DNA of 64,000 nucleotides from Archilochus colubris (lineage: Eukaryota > Chordata > Aves > Apodiformes > Trochilidae): assembly GCA_023079485.1 (NCBI GenBank), contig CM041083.1, positions 153,716,552 through 153,780,551 of the forward strand, written 5' to 3'. The notes under the pieces are model-generated. The model saw only the letters and a list, made by a program, of their open reading frames with translations, made no database searches and was not told the DNA's origin. The position numbers were made by a program, and so were the translations under genes. The number at the start of each line of letters is the position of its first letter. Positions within the stretch are counted from its first letter, which is position 1. Positions 11,885 through 25,356 of the stretch are shown here, in pieces.

Positions 11885-14800
11885 TAAGAGAATTCATCTA
11901 CAGTTATAAGCTAGATGTTCAAGTAAGAGCTCCAAGCTCAAAAAGCAATGCATAAATACTTATTTTTGTTGTTATACAACTACTGGATGCTCAGTAAAGC
12001 TCTTTGTAGAGTTGTTTAGGTAATTTGTGATGATCTTTGACATTAAGTTGGCAGTTTTCAAGTAACATAGAGAGTCTTGGGGACTCTCCAGTGATCTAGG
12101 TAACGAAAAAGAAATATTAGCAAGTTTCAGATTGACATCTGGGAAGGGAGAGATAATTGTGTGCATTATTCTACATTTGTCTACTATAACAATTACAGGA
12201 TGAAAATTCTTGTCTACACTAAAGACTAGTACTTATGTAAGGACAAAGCAATTAAGATCCTGAGAAACCTAGCTGATTAAGAGTGTTAACCCTAGTTTGC
12301 AGAAGAGGAAAAATAATTTAGGATAGTACACAGGAACCTGGTTTTGGGCTTTTTTGTTTGTGTTGAGGGATATTTTCTTAGTGGTAAAATATAGCAATAA
12401 ACCTTGTAATGCATTAACCTGTTAGATTAAAAGATGAATAAGATGGGTTTTTGATCCAGAATTACTTATGAGGTCAAGATGTATTAATTCTAAGCACTGT
12501 GTAATATTTGCAAAATTGAGTTCTGGCAATATTCTAACCTTTTTGATGCTGTTAGTGAAGAGGTAATGAAAATGCAATATTAAGCCAATGAAAAGGCATT
12601 GAAAGGCATTATAGATTGTGTGAGTTCTGTTTACTAAGACAGAATATATAAACTAGATGGAATGTGAGAAAAAAGCTTGCATTTTTAATTATTTTCTCCA
12701 AGGTTAATATTCTGACATTTGTTATTGATCTTAATCCTGAAGAAAAAAAAAGAAAAGGTATTAGAAATAATTTTTTTCCACTAACCTTTGCCTGGTTTTG
12801 CTTTCACTTGAAGATTTTATAAACTTCTAATGAATGCAGTTGAACAGGGAAGGAATTCAGATTTGCCTCAGAATTATTCTGTTCCCATAGAGAGGGAAAG
12901 ATGGGAAGAAAAACTTTGATTAGAAAGTTCCAAATATAGGTAAAAAAGGAGTTTCCTTTCATTCTACATAGTGAGAAGACTGTTTTCTAGGAAAGCCAAG
13001 GAATTTAGCAGGCTTCACACATCTACTAATAAATTAGAGCTCGCTGATAACAGCCATAAACATTAGAACTGGAAGATTCAGGTAAATCAGGCACCTCATC
13101 TGAACTATGATGAATGTATGTCAGATTTGAAGTGGAGATTGGTGTCAGCCTCTATAGTATTCTGTATTCAGAAAGAACATCATATTTTTTTAATGCTGAG
13201 GTAAAGGCAACTGTGGAGCTAGAAGTTAAAGTCTGGATGGTGTTAGTCTATTCATGATAGGAATCTGAAACATGGACCATAACATTATTTTAATAGTGTA
13301 CTTACTCTTTAAGGAGCCTGTATGACATACCTGTGCTCCTACTATTTCACTGTGATCAGATACAGATACTCAAGCTGTGCTCAGAATGAGCATTCAGAAA
13401 AGTAAATCTGAACATTTAGAAACAACAATAAAAACAAAGCCCAAGGTGGAAATTGTGAATGCTATTGTCCCATTTTAAATCTCCAAATAACTCTCCAAAT
13501 GGTGTTTGATTTTTTTTTTAAGTGCCAATAGGATATCTAGGCAAAATGGGCCATACCCAAAACTGAGTTTCATGACACTCTTCGCAGGTTAACTCTGTAC
13601 AGCCATTTCTTTTCTGAAAGGTTGAAAGTCATCACTTTTAATCTGTGTTTGTGAGGAAAGACAGGCTTGAGACTAAGACATGTTACAGGTAATATAAATC
13701 GTTGTAAATCTTAGCAGCCTTCAATCTCTTGGAGAAAAAAAAACAAGGATAGTAGAGAAAGGAGGAGTTCATATGGATAAAAGAGTATTGCAAGTTTGTG
13801 CATACATTAAGACTCATTAATGATAATTTTCAATTATTTCCTTTTCCATAAACACTAGATTCCAGGAATGATTTGTATCCTATTAACAGCTGATCAAAAT
13901 AATGTTGCTGCTGGTGCACAGTTCTTTATTGCATTGGCCCACAAAATGCATTTTAAAAATGGATAAGGAACAAAAATTTTGCAACAGATATGTGGTATTT
14001 CATTTTAAAAATCCTTACTAGATGGAGAACAATTTTCTACCATTTTCATTTTTGCTTTTTTAGGAGGTTTGTTTTTCTCTAGATTTTTACTTGGATATCT
14101 TTCCTTTAGCAGATTTCTGAGAGGCAAATTATGTAAGAACACTTCAGCATAATGAAGACTCTTGTTAATTTATAGTTACTCACAGGAATGAAATGACTTG
14201 AAAGTAGTATTTTTTTTGTAAATACTGAGTGCTTTTTCTCTACGAATCCAAAATATTTTTATAAGAATATAGTAATCTTAGACCATTACATAGTGATGTA
14301 AGAAATAGGCGTATTCCTTTCATTCTTCTCTTCCTCTCATTTGAATCTGAAAGCAATATTTGCTGGTTTTATTTTTAGTTTACTGATAATTGCAAGCAAC
14401 ATCTCCAACATCAGGTGCCTATTTATGACAAGCTTCATCAGATTATTGTGGCTCTTGCACAGAACACATCTTTGACAATACCACAGTTTTAATTAATTCA
14501 GTTTAATTTCCTCTATGAAATCATTCTGATATCTGTAGGTGAAGCATTGAAAGCTTTAATAGAGCATTTGAATACCCCCTAAATAATAGCAAAATGACAA
14601 TAATACGAGGGCAGATTACAAAATTTTAAGGTCAATGATAAAGCTTATATTGACTTCAAAATCACCTGAAGGTTTGAATTGTAACAGTAAAGCATATGCT
14701 TATAATTTTACTTTAGGATTTGATACTATACTTTATGAAGACTAATGTCTTCTGAATGTAAGATATGAAAAAAAAATAATGTTTAGGTTTTTTTTAATGT

Positions 14801-17800
14801 CTACTTGAAACCAGATTAAGGGCAATACTTAGATCCATTGCAGCTGTTGACCATGAAGGATCTAATATAGGAAAGACTGCATGTCACTTTCCCAGAGTTA
14901 TGTCAAAAACAAACAGCAGCTAAGATTATATGAAGGGTTTCCTCTCTCAGTGCAGCTTGAACAGAAGAGTGTCCAGTGCTAGGGTTGGGACAGCATCAGC
15001 AACAAGATCCACTCAGCTTCCAGAGAGACATGAGGATCCTCGAGATGTGTCAATTATTTTTATCTTAGATATTCCACCAGCTGCCTTTTTTCACTCTTAG
15101 ATAATTCAATTTAGAATGCGGCTTAATTTTGCAGTGCAAGCTTTTCTCCAAACCATTTTTCTCTATGTAACATCATTGTCATTCTAATTTTGGCCATCTC
15201 AGCTGCTACTGTATTCACATTGATCCATTCAAACTTTAGATGAAATAATTTTTTTCTTTTGCATTCAGGACTTCACAGAGTTCAGGCTTTTGTTCTGCAT
15301 CTTTTTTCCCTCCCTTTTTTTGTTATCTTCCGTTATTCCCATTCTGTCCTCCTGCCTCCTCTGCACCCTAATTGGGCATTGCTAATCATAACCTTTGTGC
15401 TTTCCCAAATTTCAAAATTTCAGGAGGCCTTAGAGAATGCATCCTCCTATCATTTCTACTTTGTTTTTTCCGTTAATTTCTTCTAGTGTAAACAGGACAC
15501 TCATTTAGATTCTTGTTGCACACAGGAACTATGACCCAGAACATAAGAAAAATAAAAATCTGTGAATGTAAAAGGTCTGCAACAAATTTCCCACTATTTT
15601 CTGAAAAGGTCAATAACACATATGCCAAAATAATGAAGTACAAATCAGATGGGAAATTGCTGGATTTGTTCTCTAGAACCACTGTGGCAATAATAATTCT
15701 TTTGTATAACTTCTCAAAGAAGTACATTTTTCAACTCTGCGGCAATATATGACTGAATAAGCTAGCAATTTCATATGTGAAAACTATGTGTTATGTGAAC
15801 AAGGTAACCTTTTACTGAATCAAAATTATGGATATAAAGCTGGCTGATTGTCCTAGTAAACTGGTAAACAATGCAAACATTTAAGGCACTTCTATTGGTA
15901 ACAATTCTGTTATGCTTAATGAAAATTCCTAAACAGATTCTAGCCTTTAAGAAACATATTGTGTTCTCTAGAAAAATCACCTTCAGTGTTACATAGATGA
16001 TGATTAAATGTGTATTTTTTGCTGCATACCATATAATTGAATACATAATTTTGTAAAAAGATTTTTGGTTTTTTTTAAGTAGGTATGAAAATTCTGGTCT
16101 GCCCAGCTTGTGCCTAAATTTTGCTTGCATATAACAGAAGATAACCTAAGGAAGAGCAGAATTCTTACCATTCTTATCACACAGTTTTAATTTTTCTCTA
16201 AGTGCTTATTACAACTATCTTATATAGGAAGTTGAATTACATTAAGTGTTACCAATTTATATGAAGAGGTCTTTATTTATTTTTCTAGCACATAGAAAAA
16301 AAATCTAAAGCTAAGCAACTAGATGAAACTCTGTTTTTAAATAATTAAGCATTGGGAAGTCAAACACATTTTTACATATGCTTAGTAATATGATCTGTTC
16401 CATCATACCATAAGGGTCTAAGATCCAATTGGTTGTTGTAGTTGAAAAAAAGTTGATCTATAACTTACATTACTACAGAAAACAAACAAACAAAAATATT
16501 TCTGCTCTATATTGACTATATAATCAACAGATAAAGGGCAAGAATGTCAGGTGAATAGGATACTCTCACTGATATATTTAAATGTCTCCATTGATTGAGT
16601 AGTATAGTTCAGTGGAAATTTTCAAAGTAATATAATTTCAAATTATAATTTTCATGAAGCTTAAAAGTTTAAAATAGATTAGATATCACTTCTTCATTCA
16701 ACTTATTTTATGTAGCTTTTACGTTACATTATATATATCAACATTACTAAATATTTTCATACTGTTTTGCCAAATCCTGAGGAAACTAGCATGATCACAA
16801 CTGTGGAATGTAGATATCAAGTGTATTTTTTTATGTCACACAGTGTAAGAGCTTGAAGGTATTACAGTCCTGAATCTTAAACCAAATGTGAATCATTTTT
16901 CATGTGTAGCACCTGCATAATTTTCTTCTGGCACATTTTGCCAAAGGTGTTTAGATATGAACAGTGTGAATAATTAAAAAGGGTAAGAAAATTGTATGAA
17001 AAATTGGTCATTTGGGAGTTATTTTGTATCATCATATAGATGATAACAGGAATTCTAACAAATCATATGATTCAGTATATCCTTGAACCACTTACAGATG
17101 ATATATCAATATTTAGATAAATGCATCTAAACTTAGCATTGAAGTTTCTTCACTAACAGAATTTTTCAGGATATGTTAGTTCACATGAAATTCATCAGGT
17201 ATCTAACAAACATTTATGATTCAGCTAAATGTTAAGAAGCTCCCCTGGCAATAAAATATAGATATATCAGGGTACTGTGAGAAGCTGGAGTTTAAACATT
17301 GCACTTCTTCAGACTTTCATGGCAATATTAATTTGCACATCTAATTTTTAATAGAATTTACAACACTATAAGACAGAATAAGAAAATATTTCCTGAGGTC
17401 CAACACATCAAAGCAGACACTTTGCTCTGAAGCCGCACAGGCCATTCTCATTTGTCATAAAGCACAGATCTGCATAGACTGTGAGAGTGACAACGGGATG
17501 TTATGTGAAATATAGCATGAGATCCAGATACTGAGGCTAGGATTAACCTTAACCCAGCTTTGTCTATTTAAAACGAATTATCTAGCCTAAGCTATTTTAC
17601 AAGATAACTTAAAAATCAGTGAAATTGAGTTGCCTGGGCAATGTTATGACTTCAAATGCATTTGGTTTCCCAATAGAGTCACCTCTCTCTCTAATAGCTA
17701 CAAAAGGGCCTAGATCAGTATAGTTCAGAATTCTAACTTCACATTTCTTTTTCAGTTGTTTGCAATAATTCTATCTCAGAATTATTACATCTACATGTTT

Positions 17801-18771
17801 AGGTCAGACTGTAGAACATTTGTGCAACACATCCAACAAAGCTGTTATATGTCCTAAGGCTGAATGATTTAAAATGGTGTCTTTTTTTTTTTTTTTTGCG
17901 TAACTTACAATATAGAAATTGCAGGTAGTTTTTCCAAAGTCCAGAATAAGTCAAGTTTCACATTCTTGGAGTTAATAATAAAACCATAAAGAAGCCGTAA
18001 GTGTTGCCAGTTTGCCTAGAGAAAGGAGTTTTTCATTCTTGCTTGTGACATCGGCTTCTTACTAATAAGGTAATACTCCACTACACAGCATTTGTCACAA
18101 TCATAGTTTATGTCCAGCTTTTCACATAGTAACAAATTATCATGCAGCATGAACTATATTGAAGGGCTACGGCCAGAACAGAACAGGAAGATGAATCAAA
18201 ACATCAAAACAGTCATTCATGACCTGAAGGCACTGATCTAGGTTAAAGTGATACAAAGATTACAGGCAGTTTAAAAAATCAAATTTAAATATACAAATAT
18301 ACATATATACATATAGGATATATTGAATTATGAGTTCTTAATAAAAAAAAAAAAAAAAAAAAAAGAAAACCCAACCCAAAAAAATGTCTTCAACACATAT
18401 AAAGCACTAACAAAGAAAAACAACAGAAACAACGTTGTATTTTAAATTTCAAGGAAATGATGGGATTAAATAAAAGTGTTTGTAGAAGAGAAAAGAAAAA
18501 AAAAGCGAGATGGTCCCCAACACCGAATAAAAGTATTCAAAATCATTCAATAGCCTGAATAAAGCATTATTTGAATTAATACAGAGAGAAAACACTAAAC
18601 AAAATTTTGAATGAAGGGCAGTTCCTAATGATAAAATAGATCTAGCATCTGGAGCAGTCTAGAAGCCTAGATAAATCAGCATAATGTATATAGCTCTTCA
18701 TGTAAATAATTGAAAAATGCAAAAAAAAATCCAACCCAGAACTTTATAGCCACAATAACCTAAAAATCGTG
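11885..18771. other. 6.9-kb AT-rich stretch, no gene or repeat family recognised
   Basis: This is the longest stretch without a recognisable element. Open frames such as 15771-16130 (minus) and 15259-15486 (plus) lack motifs and have chance-like composition. Homopolymers occur at 17881-17898 (T) and 18342-18364 (A). Very old, diverged repeats cannot be excluded by eye. Confidence 0.5.
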
Positions 18772-20255
18772 TCATCATAGAACCATAGAATGCTTTGTAT
18801 TGAAAGGAACCTTAAAGATCATTTAGTTTCAACCCTCCTGTCATGGGCAGGGACACCTTTCACTAGACCAGCTCGCTCAAAGCCCCATCCAAAATGGCCT
18901 TGAAAACTTCAGGGATGTGTAATCCACAACCTTCCTGGGCAATCTCTTCCAGTGTTTCATCTCCCTCATGGAAAAGAATTTCTTCCTCATGTCTAATTTA
19001 AATCTACCCTCTTCCAGTTCAAAGCCACTATCCTTTGTCTTATTGCTGTATTTCCCTTTAAAAAGCCCTCCACAGGTGTCCTGTAGGTTTCTTCAGGTAC
19101 TGGAAGGCTGCTAGAAGCTATCCCCAGAGCCATATCTTTTCTAACCCCAACTCTCTCAGCTTGTCTTCATAAGAGAGGTTCTCCAGCTCCCTGATCATTT
19201 TCATGGTCCTCCTCTAGACTGGCTCCAAGAGCTCCAAGTCCTTTTTGTGTTGGGTAACCCAGAACTAGGAACAGTAGTCCAGGTGGGGTCTCACAAGAGC
19301 AGAGCAAAAGGGGACAATCACATGCCTTGACCTGCTTCTTCTGGTGCAGCCAGATACAGGTGTACACATTGCCTGCTCACATTGAGCTTCTTATTGACCG
19401 ACATACCCAAGTCCTTCTTCTCAGGGTTGCTCTCAATCCATTCTCTGCAAATCCTCTCAGTTTAGGATTGCCCCGACCCATGTGCAGGACTGAGCCTTAT
19501 TGAACTTCATGAGGTTGACACGGGCTCACCTCTCAAGCCTCTCAAGGTCTCTCTGGATGGCACCACTTCCCTCCAGCATGTCAACCACACCATGCAGCTC
19601 GGTCTCATCAGTGACATAGCTGAGGGTGCACTCAATTCCTTTGCCCATGTCTCTGACAAAGATGTTAAACAGTCTCAGTACCAGCCCTTGAGGAATACTA
19701 CTTGTCACTGGTCTCCATCTGGACACTGAGCCTTCTACCACTACTCTTTTAGTGTGACCAACCAGCCAATTCTTTATCCACCCAGTGCCTTATCAATCGA
19801 ATATCAACCTTTCTAATTTAGAGACCAGGATGTCCTGTGGGACAGTGCCACACTCTTCACACAAATACAGATAGATCACTGAATTATTGAGGCTGGAAAA
19901 GACCTCTGAGATCACCAAGTCCAGCCTATCACCTAAAACTACCACATCATCTAGACCATGGCACTAAGTGCCACATCCAGCCTTTCCTTAAACACTTCCA
20001 GGTATGATGATTCCATCACTTCCCAGGGCAATCCATTCCAAGGTCTGAATAGACAGATAACATCAGTTGCTCTTCCCTTGGCCACTGACAATGTGGCAGC
20101 AATGTAAAAGGCCACTGAATTTTTCAGGCATGATTTGCCTTTGGTGAAGCCATGCTGGTTGCCACCAACCACCTCCTCATCTTCCATGTTCCTTAGCAAA
20201 GCCTTCAGTATGATCTGCTCCATGTTCTTGCCAGGTCAGAGGTGAGACTGAATTG
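18772..20255 (-). mobile_element. CR1 LINE, 3'-complete, interrupted by a nested CR1
   Basis: The left edge has the CR1 3' tail in reverse complement (catcatagaaccatagaatg) and the 3' block (TTGAAAGGAACCTTAAAGATC). Minus-strand translations give the RT C-terminal half at 19526-19741 (RPVTSSIPQGLV, IECTLSY, EGSGAIQRDLERL) and the fingers block at about 20060-20225 ([17 protein letters not shown]). The usual FADD active site reads VTDE here, so this copy was inactive at least in its present form. It is split by a second CR1 at 19874-20052. Confidence 0.92.
19874..20052 (-). mobile_element. Nested short CR1 inside the larger CR1
   Basis: Starting near 19876, the reverse-complement CR1 3' block TGAGGCTGGAAAAGACCTCT appears in the middle of the host CR1. 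The host sequence resumes after 20052 (AACATCAGTTGCTCTTCCC). ACAGATA occurs at both junctions (19867-19873 and 20053-20059), consistent with a short target-site duplication. A related CR1 at 28118-28150 shows the uninterrupted order CAGATAGATGACATC. The insert is about 180 bp, a typical 5'-truncated CR1. It also creates the artificial open frame at 19951-20223. Confidence 0.85.
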
Positions 20256-20425
20256 TAGTTCTGTTGGTCTCTCTTGTTATCTCTCCCCAGGCAGAGCTCC
20301 ATGGACTCTGTCTAGTCTTTGATGTAGAGGGCAATATCCCCTCCTCTTCTGCCCTGATTGTCCTTCCTAAAGCTTATACCCCTCTGTTCCAAAGCTCCAG
20401 AAATTGGGGTCATCCCATCACACCT
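20256..20425 (-). mobile_element. CR1 endonuclease fragment
   Basis: On the minus strand the region reads RKDNQGRRGGDIALYIKD followed by a stop and TESMELCL, the conserved glycine-rich endonuclease block of CR1 ORF2. It directly abuts the RT fingers block of the preceding copy, so about 1 kb of ORF2 that normally separates them is missing. Either the host CR1 has an internal deletion or this is a separate truncated copy. Confidence 0.78.
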
Positions 20426-22485
20426 GGGTTAAGTTCAATTCAAAAATCTTCCTTCAGCTGCTTAGCCCTATTGGAAATAACCCCTTTGGTCTGCAATGCA
20501 ATTTGGGGAGAGCTGCTTTGACTGACCCATCCCAGATAGTCTAATGCTGGTTATAACCATCCCAGCATTCTTCTCAGTGGCCCTAGCGGCAGCCAGGTCA
20601 GGGCGCTCTCTTATCACTGATGCGGTGGTTCCACTGTTTTCTATGGGCTCTGGTTTTGGGTTTTTTTGCTTTGGTTTTTGTTTTTTGTTTTTTTGTTTTT
20701 TTTTTTTTTTTTAATGTGATTAGCCTTCATCCACACATCTCAGAAGCCACCACTGTCATTGTAGAGTTCTGAGAAAGGATTCTGTCCCCCTGTGCACCTC
20801 ATATGCACTGACTGCTGGGAAAAGTGCTGTAGGTTTGTTAATGGCCTCAGTTTGCCATGGAAATGCAGTTCTAATAGACATTGCAGACATTTCCAAAGTG
20901 TCTGTGATATAAAATAACACTCCAGGGAAAACATTCTTGATACATAGATGTCCTAGTGGAAAAAGGGACTTTTCCTTAAATTGTGTATTTTTCTGAAGGA
21001 TTTGCTTGTAATTCATGGTTCACAGACTATTTACTGAACCGGTTGATACAGTTTATATCAAAACACTCATTTAAAATAGAAGTTACTTAATGCATATAGA
21101 AGACTGTATTATCACTAATTCATCTTTCTGAATGTTTCACTCAGGAACTAACATAATTCTAGCAGAAAACCAACAAAAATATTTTTTCTGAAACTGATAG
21201 CGTGTGCATTGCATATACAATTATGATTTTCAGCTTTAGAAAACAGTTTAATATACAGTCCAAGAAAGTATTACTTTCAGAGACACAGAAATACTATTTG
21301 CAGTAAATGAAAAGGAAGATTTTCATGCTCCATCAAAAAGTTTAATAAACCAGCAATACTGGAAATATTGCAGAATATTTTCATATTTGGGGCTATTCAC
21401 AAGATTCTCCTTTTTGAACAGCAGAAACAATAAGTAGCAGTAGACGTGCTGGTCTGTTTGTTTTTTTTTTTTTAAATGAGGGTCTGAAACTTGTTTAGGT
21501 GAAAATCCAGCTGCATTTGTTACCAAGAACAAATATAGTCATAGCAAGAATTCAGTTTGCCTCATAAAACATGATTTTAGTTTGCTTTCAGCTTTTTTCA
21601 GACATCATTCTGAAGATTTGATTGTCTACCTGCAATGTCAAAAATTGCCTTGAAGATTCTTTCCACTGGATTTAAGCTGCAGGCTCATGATTACATAGTT
21701 TGGATATCTGTTTTGAGTCAAAACTTCAAAAGAGCTTTTGTTCCTTGAAGTTACCTCTGAAGCCCTGAAGGTACAAAAGAAAAAGGTGAAGAATAACTTC
21801 TTGCAGAAGAAGAGCAGATGACCATTTTCCCTCCACTTTTGAGGGAACATAAAAATACGAAACAAACAAGGGGACTGATTATTAACACTGGTGAACTCCA
21901 GAAAAAGACAAATGTTTCCAGAGTAATAGATTTCCCCAATTGTTATGATTGCAAGGGTTATTTTAGCCATTTAAGTTATTAATGTAATATCTCTTCTTTA
22001 AAAATATATAAGACAATGAAGAGATAACTTGGGGAATCTTTAGTCACAAAGAAGACTACAGTTTTTATCTGAGTGTATAAAACTTTGAAATATATTATGA
22101 CATCAATATACACAAATAATTTACACCACAAAATATGCCAAACATCAAAGAATAATAATGTGATACATTTTAGGGGTGAGGATGTGTTAATTTTTAGTTT
22201 TTGTTTTAATTTTCACTAAAGTTTGTCAGTTACATCATTAAAAATATTGTTTTTAGTTCTTAAAAATTTTATGCAATATTAATTAAAAATTTCAAAATCA
22301 AGAATAAAAAGTTTGGTACTTTCATGTATATGTTCAAGAAAGAAAAGAAATCACCTTGTGGTGAACATACATGTAATAGAAAACATATATTGGAACTCAT
22401 TAGCCTAGCAAGCGTAGGCAAGGATTTGTTTTTAAATTAACAGTAATTGATACTAGGTAGAGATGTATAGTCCTATGGAATAGAC
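20426..22485. other. Mostly unassigned; possible CR1 remnant then T-rich tract
   Basis: 20430-20600 is less AT-rich and may extend the CR1 endonuclease N-terminus, but I could not align it with confidence. 20651-20715 is a T/G low-complexity tract ending in poly(T). The rest is AT-rich with motif-free short frames (for example 20756-21016 and 21638-21970, minus). Confidence 0.45.
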
Positions 22486-22649
22486 TGAATCACAGAATCA
22501 CAGAATGCTAGGGGTTGGAAGGGACCTCGAGAGATAATTGAGTCCAACCCCCCTGCCAGTTCAGGATCACAAGACACAAGGATCACAGGATCACAAGAAT
22601 GGGTTCAGATGGGTTTTGAATGTCTCCAGAGAAGGAGACTCCACAACAT
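22486..22649 (-). mobile_element. Short CR1 3' end
   Basis: The block AATCACAGAATCACAGAATG, then GGGGTTGGAAGGGACCTCGAG and GAGTCCAACCCCCC, is the CR1 3' end in reverse complement. A slippage-like GATCACA(A/G) run follows at 22564-22600. It is 5'-truncated at about 22649 (GAGACTCCACAAC). Confidence 0.92.
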
Positions 22650-24027
22650 AATGTATTTAATTCATCTTTTAATCAAGAAGTAGATTGATACAATAAAGTG
22701 AGTGCTTCCAAGTTTATAAAATCACAAAACCCACCACAATTCATAATATCTCAATAAAAATCCATAATGGAGAAATTCTTAGACATTCTGCTCTTTTTGT
22801 CACTTCCAGGATTTCATTTTTTACTTAAAAATTATGATAACGGTACATCATTACCAGTGCATATGTTATAAGCACGATTATTGCAAATATATATTTTGAG
22901 AATGTAGTGGAACAAGAAAAGATGAAGTAAATCCGCTACTTACTCAAATTACTACCAGTAATTTCCTGCAGATTTTCTTTACCTAAAATCCTTGACGACT
23001 TCATAAATAATGCCCACACATGAGTCTCTTTCTGTAAGATTTTCTCTGTTTCAGGTATACAGACTGTCCTACAAGAAGACCACCTATTGGGAGTAGGATT
23101 AATGAAACCTAGTGAAAAGAAAACAATATGATAGAAAATTAAGTATTGGCAAATTATATATATATCTTATTCTCCAGAATAAGTTACTTATTTCCTTTAA
23201 GGAAATTTTCAAATATCTCTGAAGAACTGAAGGAAATTTTTTGCTTGCAATTTAAATGCAAACTAGACTTATTGCTTTCCTTTGAAATGCTAAGTTTTAT
23301 AATTATTAGTGCCCTTAACACTTGAAACTTTACTAATCTTCTTTGATTAGGATTTCCATTTCAAATGTGTGATCACTGTAATAGTAGTTTCACGGGGAAA
23401 ACAACATCCTTACTGAGCTGCCTTGATTTTGTTTGTCAGTTTCAGACAACAAGTTTCAAATAATTGGACTTGAGTTCTCTGGGGTTTTTTTATAGATAGT
23501 AGACATTTTGGGTGGAAACATCAATGGAAATTAATCTGGGCATCTTTTTTTCTGGCAGGTTTGAAATATATATTTTTTTAATTAGAAATTACTTTGATTA
23601 TTGTAGAAATCATATTTTTTAACAAATTTTACACAAGTTTTATAGGTAGTATGGTTCAGATAATCAGCACTTCTTTTTCAGTTTCTTTTTGGTGTCCCTA
23701 CTACTTTCAAATAGTTTTAAAAAATTATATTGTCACATATTCTTTATAATTTCCCAGGTTACACATCCTTGTTTCTTGTATACGTCTTTGTTTCTTGTCT
23801 CAAAGAACTCTAGTTGCTGCAGGTAATCATTTTATGATAAAGCAATTACAAAATGAAGTGGTATCATATGAATGAAACTCTGTGTCAAGATGATCATTAT
23901 TTAGCATGTAATTAGGGAGACAGAGCAGATATTTGGGCTATGCTAACTGTTGGCGTATTGCTAAACAAAGTTAATTTTGAGAACTGCATGATACTGTCCT
24001 TAAAAAGTAAGTATTTTATACCCTATA
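22650..24027. other. AT-rich sequence, no gene recognised
   Basis: No motif-bearing frame, CR1 tail or LTR signature was seen. Confidence 0.5.
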
Positions 24028-24309
24028 GTGACTGGTCCAGATGCTCTGTGCATTCTTGGCATAGACTACCTCAAGGGAAGTGACTTCAAGGACCCAAAAG
24101 GGTACTGGTGGTCCTTTGATACTGCAGCTATAAAGACTCAACATACAGAACGGCTGCATGCTTTGCTTGGCCTTTCAGATAAATCTTTTGTAGTAGGGTT
24201 GATGAAAACAAAAAAAAAAAAGCAGGTGCCAATTGCTACTTCAGTAGTGCATCGACGACAATATCGCACCCACAGAGATGCTGTGATCCCCATCCACAAG
24301 CTGATCTAA
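24028..24309 (+). pseudogene. ERV pol N-terminal part (protease tail and RT start)
   Basis: A 93-codon frame. The ILGIDYLK motif near its start is the conserved C-terminal block of retroviral aspartic protease (G-I/M-D after the flap). The frame ends with RDAVIPIHKLI, which normally leads into the RT fingers. A stop at 24307-24309 breaks the frame, and RT-like sequence resumes beyond it in the same strand. The active-site D-S/T-G of the protease is not present, so the relic begins downstream of it. An 11-A run near 24210 may mark a slippage-prone site. Confidence 0.78.
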
Positions 24310-24405
24310 CAACTGGAGAGCCAAAGAGTGATCAGCAGGACTCACCCACCCTTCAATAGTCCTATATGGTCAGTGTGAAAGCCTAATGGAGAATGGAGGC
24401 TGACA

Positions 24406-24868
24406 GTGGACTATCGTGCCCTAAATGAGGTTACACCGCCACTAAGTGCTGCTGTACCAGACATGCTAGAACTTCAGTATGAGCTGGAGTCAAAGGCAGC
24501 CAGGTGGTATGCTACTACTTACATTGCTAATGTATTTTTTGCTATTCCTTTAGCACCAGAATGCAGAGCACAGTTTGCTTTCACCTGGAGAGGTGTCCAG
24601 TACACTTGGAATCGACTGCCCCAGGGGTGGAAACACAGTCCTACCATCTGCCATGGACTGATACATGATACCTTGGAAAAGGTTGGATCTCCAGAACATC
24701 TATAGTACATCAATGACATCATTGTGTGGGGTGACACAGCAAAAGAAGTCTTCAAGAAAGGTAAGAAGATATTCAAAATTCTTCTAAAGGCTGGTGTTGC
24801 TATTAAAAGAAGCAAGGTCAAGGGACCTGTGCAAGAGGTACAGTTCCTGGGGATTAAGGTGGACATGG
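24406..24868 (+). pseudogene. ERV reverse transcriptase fragment, inactivated
   Basis: In order: VDYRALNEV (fingers), VPDMLELQ, a motif A region in which the catalytic aspartate position reads TYIANVFF, then QFAFTWRGVQYTWNRLPQGWKHSPTICH (motif B, LPQG intact). A stop at 24703-24705 follows. Directly after it the active-site box reads YINDII instead of the Y-x-D-D form, then AGVAIKRSK and VQFLGIK. So at least two catalytic aspartates are altered and the frame is interrupted. RNase H and integrase are absent. Confidence 0.88.
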
Positions 24869-24927
24869 CCACATCCCAATGGGTATGTCATTCTGTTTAG
24901 TTGCCAGGCCACTGTTAAACTGTGACA

Positions 24928-25047
24928 CATAGATGTCATGCAGACTGTGCCAAGATGGAAAGAAATAGGAGGTAGGATCAGGTAACCCTTTTTTATCATC
25001 CTAAACTGAATTAAAATATTCAAAATAATCCAGAAAGTTCCCTTTAC
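24928..25047. other. Spacer between ERV relic and AAAG repeat
   Basis: About 120 bp without recognised features. Confidence 0.4.

Positions 25048-25356
<309 letters not shown>

Larger units (their letters stand above)
24028..24927 (+). mobile_element. ERV relic: protease/RT segment fused to an LTR 3' end
   Basis: The first 840 bp is retroviral pol on the plus strand. At about 24872 it passes directly into a sequence typical of the 3' end of avian ERV LTRs: ATCCCAATGGG, then TTTAGTTGCCAGGCC, then GTTAAACTGTGACA ending in CA at 24927. The rest of pol (connection, RNase H, integrase) and any env are missing, which implies a large internal deletion. No 5' LTR was seen upstream. The pol type looks like avian ERVL/class III by its conserved words, but the class is uncertain without a search. 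Confidence 0.85.

Noticed and set aside
11526..11909. 127-codon plus-strand frame outside known repeats
   Set aside because: Its tail is the TA/GA microsatellite, no motif is visible, and composition is typical of AT-rich chance frames.
15771..16130. 119-codon minus-strand frame
   Set aside because: No recognisable motif, no splice or promoter context, and AT-rich chance composition.
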